Assembly: GCA_031254685.1 (NCBI GenBank)
Contig: JAIRTZ010000084.1
Coordinates: 1-8,130, forward strand
Length of the DNA: 8,130 nucleotides
Reading direction: 5' to 3'
Source of the DNA: Methanomassiliicoccaceae archaeon
Lineage (GTDB): Archaea > Thermoplasmatota > Thermoplasmata > Methanomassiliicoccales > Methanomethylophilaceae
This document shows positions 6,421-8,130 of this stretch, in pieces; position 1 is the stretch's first letter; each line of letters opens with the position of its first letter. The notes beneath the pieces are model-generated. The model was not told the DNA's origin. It saw only the letters and a list, made by a program, of their open reading frames with translations, and ran no database searches. A program made the position numbers and the translations under genes.

Positions 6421-6837
6421 TTAAATAGTTTTTGAACAGGCGGACCGTGCTGATCGGTCCGCAGCCTCTTTCTGTTCACTGATCGGAACATTATGCGGCC
6501 GCTGTTCCGGCCGGGTATTCCGGATGCCGGACGGCATCGGTCGTTTCTTCACATCGATCTTACTTGCGTCCCGCACGCGCGCGCGGACTGTTACACAACG
6601 GGTTTTTATATATGACTTGCATACAATATTTTGATCTGTAAGTCCATGTATCAGCGGTATGCAGTTACAGTGGCGAAATCGATTTTTATCCGAATTACGG
6701 TTTAGTGTGCGTCCTTTTGATATTCTTCCATTATTTGTTATTTCTTTGGGTTCCATTTCGATTAACCTTATTCTTTCTTCCTTGCTCGTTAATACATGTT
6801 CTCCGAGAGTCCATGTTACTGCGTCTTGTGCCGCCAT
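6421..6837 (-). CDS. Unrecognised ORF between repeats R2 and R1
   Basis: A 138-residue frame starts MAAQDAVTWTLGEHVLTSK. The first 80 or so residues are AT-rich, charged and look protein-like. The frame then continues without a stop through repeat R1, encoding VTVRARVRD, into GC-rich DNA that reads as low-quality Arg/Pro-rich sequence. The real gene may therefore have been truncated or altered when the repeat arrived. A TTG start at 6966 would also include repeat R2. An AT-rich box (GATAATAATAAC, 6869-6880 on the minus strand) directly after R2 could drive it with a leader of about 12 nt. No family is recognised and the ORF may not be functional. Confidence 0.3.
   Translation of the reverse strand: MAAQDAVTWTLGEHVLTSKEERIRLIEMEPKEITNNGRISKGRTLNRNSDKNRFRHCNCIPLIHGLTDQNIVCKSYIKTRCVTVRARVRDASKIDVKKRPMPSGIRNTRPEQRPHNVPISEQKEAADRSARSACSKTI
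6434..6477. repeat. Strong hairpin between accessory region and exported protein gene
   Basis: GCGGACCG (6440-6447) and CGGTCCGC (6455-6462) form a perfect 8-bp stem with a 7-nt loop. An outer pair, GAACAG (6434-6439) with CTGTTC (6472-6477), can extend it. It lies at the left border of the AT-rich region and could end transcripts arriving from the right. Neither strand has a clean T-tract directly after the inner stem. Confidence 0.5.
6523..6538. repeat. Short perfect inverted repeat
   Basis: GATGCCG-GA-CGGCATC has 7-bp arms and a 2-nt spacer, in a GC-rich stretch with several other partial symmetries (GCGGCCGC, CCGGCCGG). It could be a protein-binding site or a hairpin. No function can be assigned. 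Confidence 0.35.
6564..6594 (+). repeat. Dispersed repeat R1 (31 bp, most diverged copy)
   Basis: The copy reads TTGCGTCCCG, CA, five CG dinucleotides, then GACTGTTAC. It differs from the other copies in the TTGCR position and in GACTG versus AACTG. It marks the left end of the AT-rich segment and is followed within a few bases by a plus-strand promoter-like motif. Confidence 0.85.
6595..6610 (+). promoter_or_regulatory. Promoter-like motif P1, first of two copies
   Basis: ACAACGGGTTTTTATA starts directly after R1. A motif identical at 15 of 16 positions lies at 7470-7485. TTTTTATA would serve as box A, predicting a rightward start near 6633. No plausible plus-strand protein gene follows, so a non-coding or antisense transcript is suggested. 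Confidence 0.4.
6634..6670 (+). ncRNA. Candidate 5' hairpin of a small RNA behind P1
   Basis: CTGTAA (6636-6641) pairs with TTACAG (6665-6670). An inner wobble-rich stem, TGTATC (6647-6652) with GGTATG (6656-6661), can form with the loop AGC. The hairpin starts 26 nt after box A of P1, near the predicted transcript start. The transcript would be antisense to the minus-strand ORF. Its 3' end is unknown. Confidence 0.25.
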
Positions 6838-6881
6838 TATTTTTTTGTACTTACTTTTCTTTGAACTTGTTATTATTATCG

Positions 6882-6912
6882 TTGCAACCCGCACGCGCGC
6901 GCGAACTGTTAC
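6882..6912 (+). repeat. Dispersed repeat R2
   Basis: The copy reads TTGCAACCCG, CA, five CG dinucleotides, then AACTGTTAC. It shares an extra G before and T after with R3 and R4, making a 33-bp unit with a single variable base among those three. It lies 318 bp from R1. On the minus strand an AT-rich tract follows directly. Confidence 0.9.
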
Positions 6913-6975
6913 TATGTATTTTCCAATGGAAATTCTATATTTGTCCGACGGACGCCCGTATGTCAACTCAAAGGA

Positions 6976-7350
6976 TTATTTTTTCTCCAGATCTGCGGCT
7001 TCCATCTCTGCTTGATCAAAAACAAAGTCCTTTACTCCGATTGTGTGCCACGCAGTCATATTGTATTTACCGGCAATTTGCTGCCAAGTATAATAGCTGT
7101 CTGCGATTTTACACGCCGCTCTGCTTCTCAGCTTTCTCGCTGCTGCTTGAGATATATTCAGATCTTTCGAGAGACCCTCTATCGTTTCTCGGTAATAGAC
7201 AAGATGTGCTCTTGCTTCTCTGTATGTCAACCCACACAGTTCCTGAAGCTTCCACATGATCATGGCGTATGCTATTGTGCTTTGTTCCTTTCCTTCTTCT
7301 GTTTTGCATTCATCTATTGGCTGTAATCTTATACTGTTTGTATGATTCAT
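6976..7350 (-). CDS. Small helix-turn-helix protein
   Basis: This 124-residue protein starts MNHTNSIRLQPIDEC. Residues about 56-82 (TIEGLSKDLNISQAAARKL, then RSRA) resemble the helix-turn-helix of sigma-70 region 4 or transposase-type domains. A similar but weaker unit, LCGLTYREARAHL, precedes it at 39-50. The C-terminus is short and acidic, with no second domain. A TATA box 21-30 nt upstream of the ATG implies a leaderless mRNA, and repeat R3 abuts that box. It most likely binds DNA, perhaps the repeats themselves, as regulator or recombination accessory factor. That target is speculation. Its codons are more AT-rich than the core genes, suggesting transfer. No close named family is recognised. 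Confidence 0.65.
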   Translation of the reverse strand: MNHTNSIRLQPIDECKTEEGKEQSTIAYAMIMWKLQELCGLTYREARAHLVYYRETIEGLSKDLNISQAAARKLRSRAACKIADSYYTWQQIAGKYNMTAWHTIGVKDFVFDQAEMEAADLEKK

Positions 7351-7370
7351 TGCGTCAAAAATGGAACGCT

Positions 7371-7380
7371 TATATTTAAA
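7371..7380 (-). promoter_or_regulatory. TATA box of the helix-turn-helix gene (leaderless)
   Basis: The minus-strand TTTAAATATA is centred about 25 nt before the ATG at 7350. Repeat R3 ends one base upstream, so R3 occupies the BRE and upstream promoter positions. Confidence 0.6.
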
Positions 7381-7381
7381 G

Positions 7382-7412
7382 TTGCACCCCGCACGCGCGC
7401 GCGAACTGTTAC
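7382..7412 (+). repeat. Dispersed repeat R3, abutting the helix-turn-helix promoter
   Basis: The copy reads TTGCACCCCG, CA, five CG dinucleotides, then AACTGTTAC. It lies 500 bp from R2, in the same orientation, directly upstream of a minus-strand TATA box. Confidence 0.9.
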
Positions 7413-7419
7413 TAAAAAT

Positions 7420-7437
7420 GTATGGTACATACCATAC
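7420..7437. repeat. Perfect inverted repeat next to R3
   Basis: GTATGGT-ACAT-ACCATAC has 7-bp arms. On the minus strand it is followed by ATTTTTAG, so it could end transcripts of the ORF to the right. Alternatively it is an operator for the helix-turn-helix gene, whose promoter lies 40 bp further on. Confidence 0.45.
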
Positions 7438-7469
7438 GATAATTGCGCTTTTTGTTAACGATTTTTCTA

Positions 7470-7485
7470 ACGACGGGTTTTTATA
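7470..7485 (+). promoter_or_regulatory. Promoter-like motif P2, second of two copies
   Basis: ACGACGGGTTTTTATA differs from P1 at one base. Box A TTTTTATA predicts a rightward transcript starting near 7508, directly before the hairpin at 7510. Confidence 0.4.
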
Positions 7486-7509
7486 CTCGGCGTGATTTTA
7501 CGATATTAG

Positions 7510-7542
7510 GTAGGATCCGGCCTTCGCTGGCCAGATGCCTAC
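7510..7542. ncRNA. Hairpin: 5' end of a plus-strand small RNA or 3' end of the minus-strand ORF
   Basis: GTAGG (7510-7514), ATC (7515-7517) and GGCC (7519-7522) pair with GGCC (7529-7532), GAT (7534-7536) and CCTAC (7538-7542). There is one C-A mismatch, one bulged G and a 6-nt loop, TTCGCT. On the plus strand it starts 25 nt after box A of P2. On the minus strand it begins at the TAG stop of the ORF at 7542-7985. Which strand makes use of it cannot be decided here. Confidence 0.4.
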
Positions 7543-7985
7543 TACTTATTACTCTTTCTTTCTCCTGTATGTATGTTTTTTGCTTCGTACCTAACTTTTG
7601 TTAGTTTCTTTGAATTTCTTAGTTCGCGACCTATTGAACCTAATGCAAAATCGTTTGTTTGTAATAAGTTCTTATTTTTACCACTTTGAGAATTTTCTTG
7701 TGATATTTGCTTTATATTCCTCACAGAACCGACACGACTTTTTACTATTTCTTTCCCATCAAACACTATTCTTAATTTCTTTCTACCTTCTACGTGTCTT
7801 AGTGATGTATCATCATCAATAACAATTTTATCGAAATCAACATTTAGTTTTATTAGTTCGTCCGACAGTTCCATTAATGCTAAACGGTGTTTCCATTTTC
7901 CTGCTTTATCTAATTTCCACCACCAGGGAGAATTTGCCTTATCAGTTGCATCCCGCACGCGCGCGCGAACTGTTACTCTATCCAT
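7542..7985 (-). CDS. Unrecognised AT-rich ORF containing repeat R4 in its first codons
   Basis: This 147-residue, Lys/Arg/Asn-rich ORF starts MDRVTVRARVRDATDK, where VTVRARVRDA is encoded by R4. Then comes PWWWKLDKAGKWKHRLALME and an acidic patch, IVIDDD. The middle part (about 20-80) reads as a genuine protein; the C-terminus is low-complexity and basic. Met38 (7874) is an alternative start if the repeat is upstream DNA rather than coding. The stop is a double TAG followed by a hairpin, the only recognisable longer ORF here to use TAG. It is strongly AT-rich compared with the left part of the window, suggesting foreign origin. No family is recognised. Confidence 0.45.
   Translation of the reverse strand: MDRVTVRARVRDATDKANSPWWWKLDKAGKWKHRLALMELSDELIKLNVDFDKIVIDDDTSLRHVEGRKKLRIVFDGKEIVKSRVGSVRNIKQISQENSQSGKNKNLLQTNDFALGSIGRELRNSKKLTKVRYEAKNIHTGERKSNK
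7946..7976 (+). repeat. Dispersed repeat R4
   Basis: The copy reads TTGCATCCCG, CA, five CG dinucleotides, then AACTGTTAC. It lies 564 bp from R3 and is read in frame at the start of the minus-strand ORF. It is close to the right border of the AT-rich segment. Confidence 0.9.
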
Positions 7986-8016
7986 TGGTTCTGATCGTCA
8001 CTTCGCTGCGCCTTGC

Positions 8017-8034
8017 GCTCGCACGCGCGCGAGC
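8017..8034. repeat. Hairpin sharing the CG-rich repeat core
   Basis: GCTCGC-ACGCGC-GCGAGC is a 6-bp inverted repeat and includes the 12-mer CGCACGCGCGCG, also the core of R1-R4, without their flanks. It lies just after the stop of the partial minus-strand frame at the right edge and could act as its terminator stem, although no T-tract follows. Confidence 0.4.
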
Positions 8035-8035
8035 A

Positions 8036-8130
8036 TTATTTCCGCATCAATTGTGAACTGCTATTGAGCCAGATATGCGCCGGACGCCCTTTGCGCGCGT
8101 CTTTGCGGGGTTCGGAGATTTTCGCCGAAT
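8036..8130 (-). CDS. Possible C-terminus of a gene entering from the right
   Basis: The last 30 codons of a minus-strand frame end in TAA at 8036-8038. The tail ARKGRPAHIWLNSSSQLMRK has a GRPAHIW element reminiscent of the wing of winged-helix regulators. GC content rises again here compared with the repeat region. The other two minus-strand frames also stay open for some distance, so this is only a tentative choice. Confidence 0.3.
   Translation of the reverse strand, partial: SAKISEPRKDARKGRPAHIWLNSSSQLMRK

Noticed and set aside
6705..7259. Plus-strand hydrophobic ORF resembling a membrane protein
   Set aside because: The Leu/Phe/Cys-rich sequence is the expected complement of Lys/Glu-rich minus-strand coding. 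It crosses a repeat and has no convincing start.
6564..7976. CRISPR array
   Set aside because: The repeats are 318-564 bp apart, spacers are gene-sized and unequal, and no cas gene is visible.
6564..7976. Canonical integron attC cassette array
   Set aside because: The repeats lack the paired RYYYAAC/GTTRRRY core sites and the long imperfect palindrome of attC, and no integrase lies in the window. A functionally similar system is not excluded.
8040..8130. tRNA remnant suggested by GGGGTTCGGAG
   Set aside because: No matching acceptor, D or anticodon arm could be folded around it.

Overview
The window looks archaeal, most likely from the Thermoplasmatota and plausibly a Methanomassiliicoccales-type methanogen. 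TATA boxes sit about 25 nt upstream of start codons or a tRNA 5' end, several promoters look leaderless, the binding protein has a C-terminal membrane anchor, the tRNA-Asp gene encodes CCA, and there is an archaeal CBS-ParB/SerK-like protein. The lineage call is an inference. UAG is not used as the stop of any recognised gene here, which fits but does not prove a UAG-sparing, pyrrolysine-using genome.

Layout. Positions 1-619 (minus strand) hold the aspartate decarboxylase gene panD followed by an RNase HI gene cut by the window edge. A 231-bp divergent intergenic region carries the panD promoter and the promoter of a rightward ABC importer operon: substrate-binding protein (851-1936), FecCD/BtuC-type permease (1976-3007) and ATPase (3007-3798). 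Together these form one iron-chelate, haem or corrinoid uptake system. The operon leader holds a short ORF that is in frame with the binding protein and separated from it by one TAG. A convergent tRNA-Asp(GTC) gene follows (3815-3890, minus). A CBS-CBS-ParB/SerK-like gene (3985-4854, plus) then converges on a large membrane-anchored extracellular protein (4862-6346, minus); a 9-bp hairpin spans the junction of the two genes.

From about 6430 to 8040 the window becomes an AT-rich accessory region. It has four nearly identical 31-bp GC-rich repeats in one orientation (6564, 6882, 7382 and 7946), 318, 500 and 564 bp apart. The intervals carry minus-strand AT-rich ORFs: a small helix-turn-helix protein with a leaderless promoter abutting repeat 3, and two unrecognised ORFs. 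On the plus strand, two copies of the same 16-bp promoter-like motif each precede a hairpin by about 25 nt, suggesting two small RNAs. This repeat-and-cassette arrangement is the most unusual part of the window. It does not match a CRISPR array or a canonical integron attC array.
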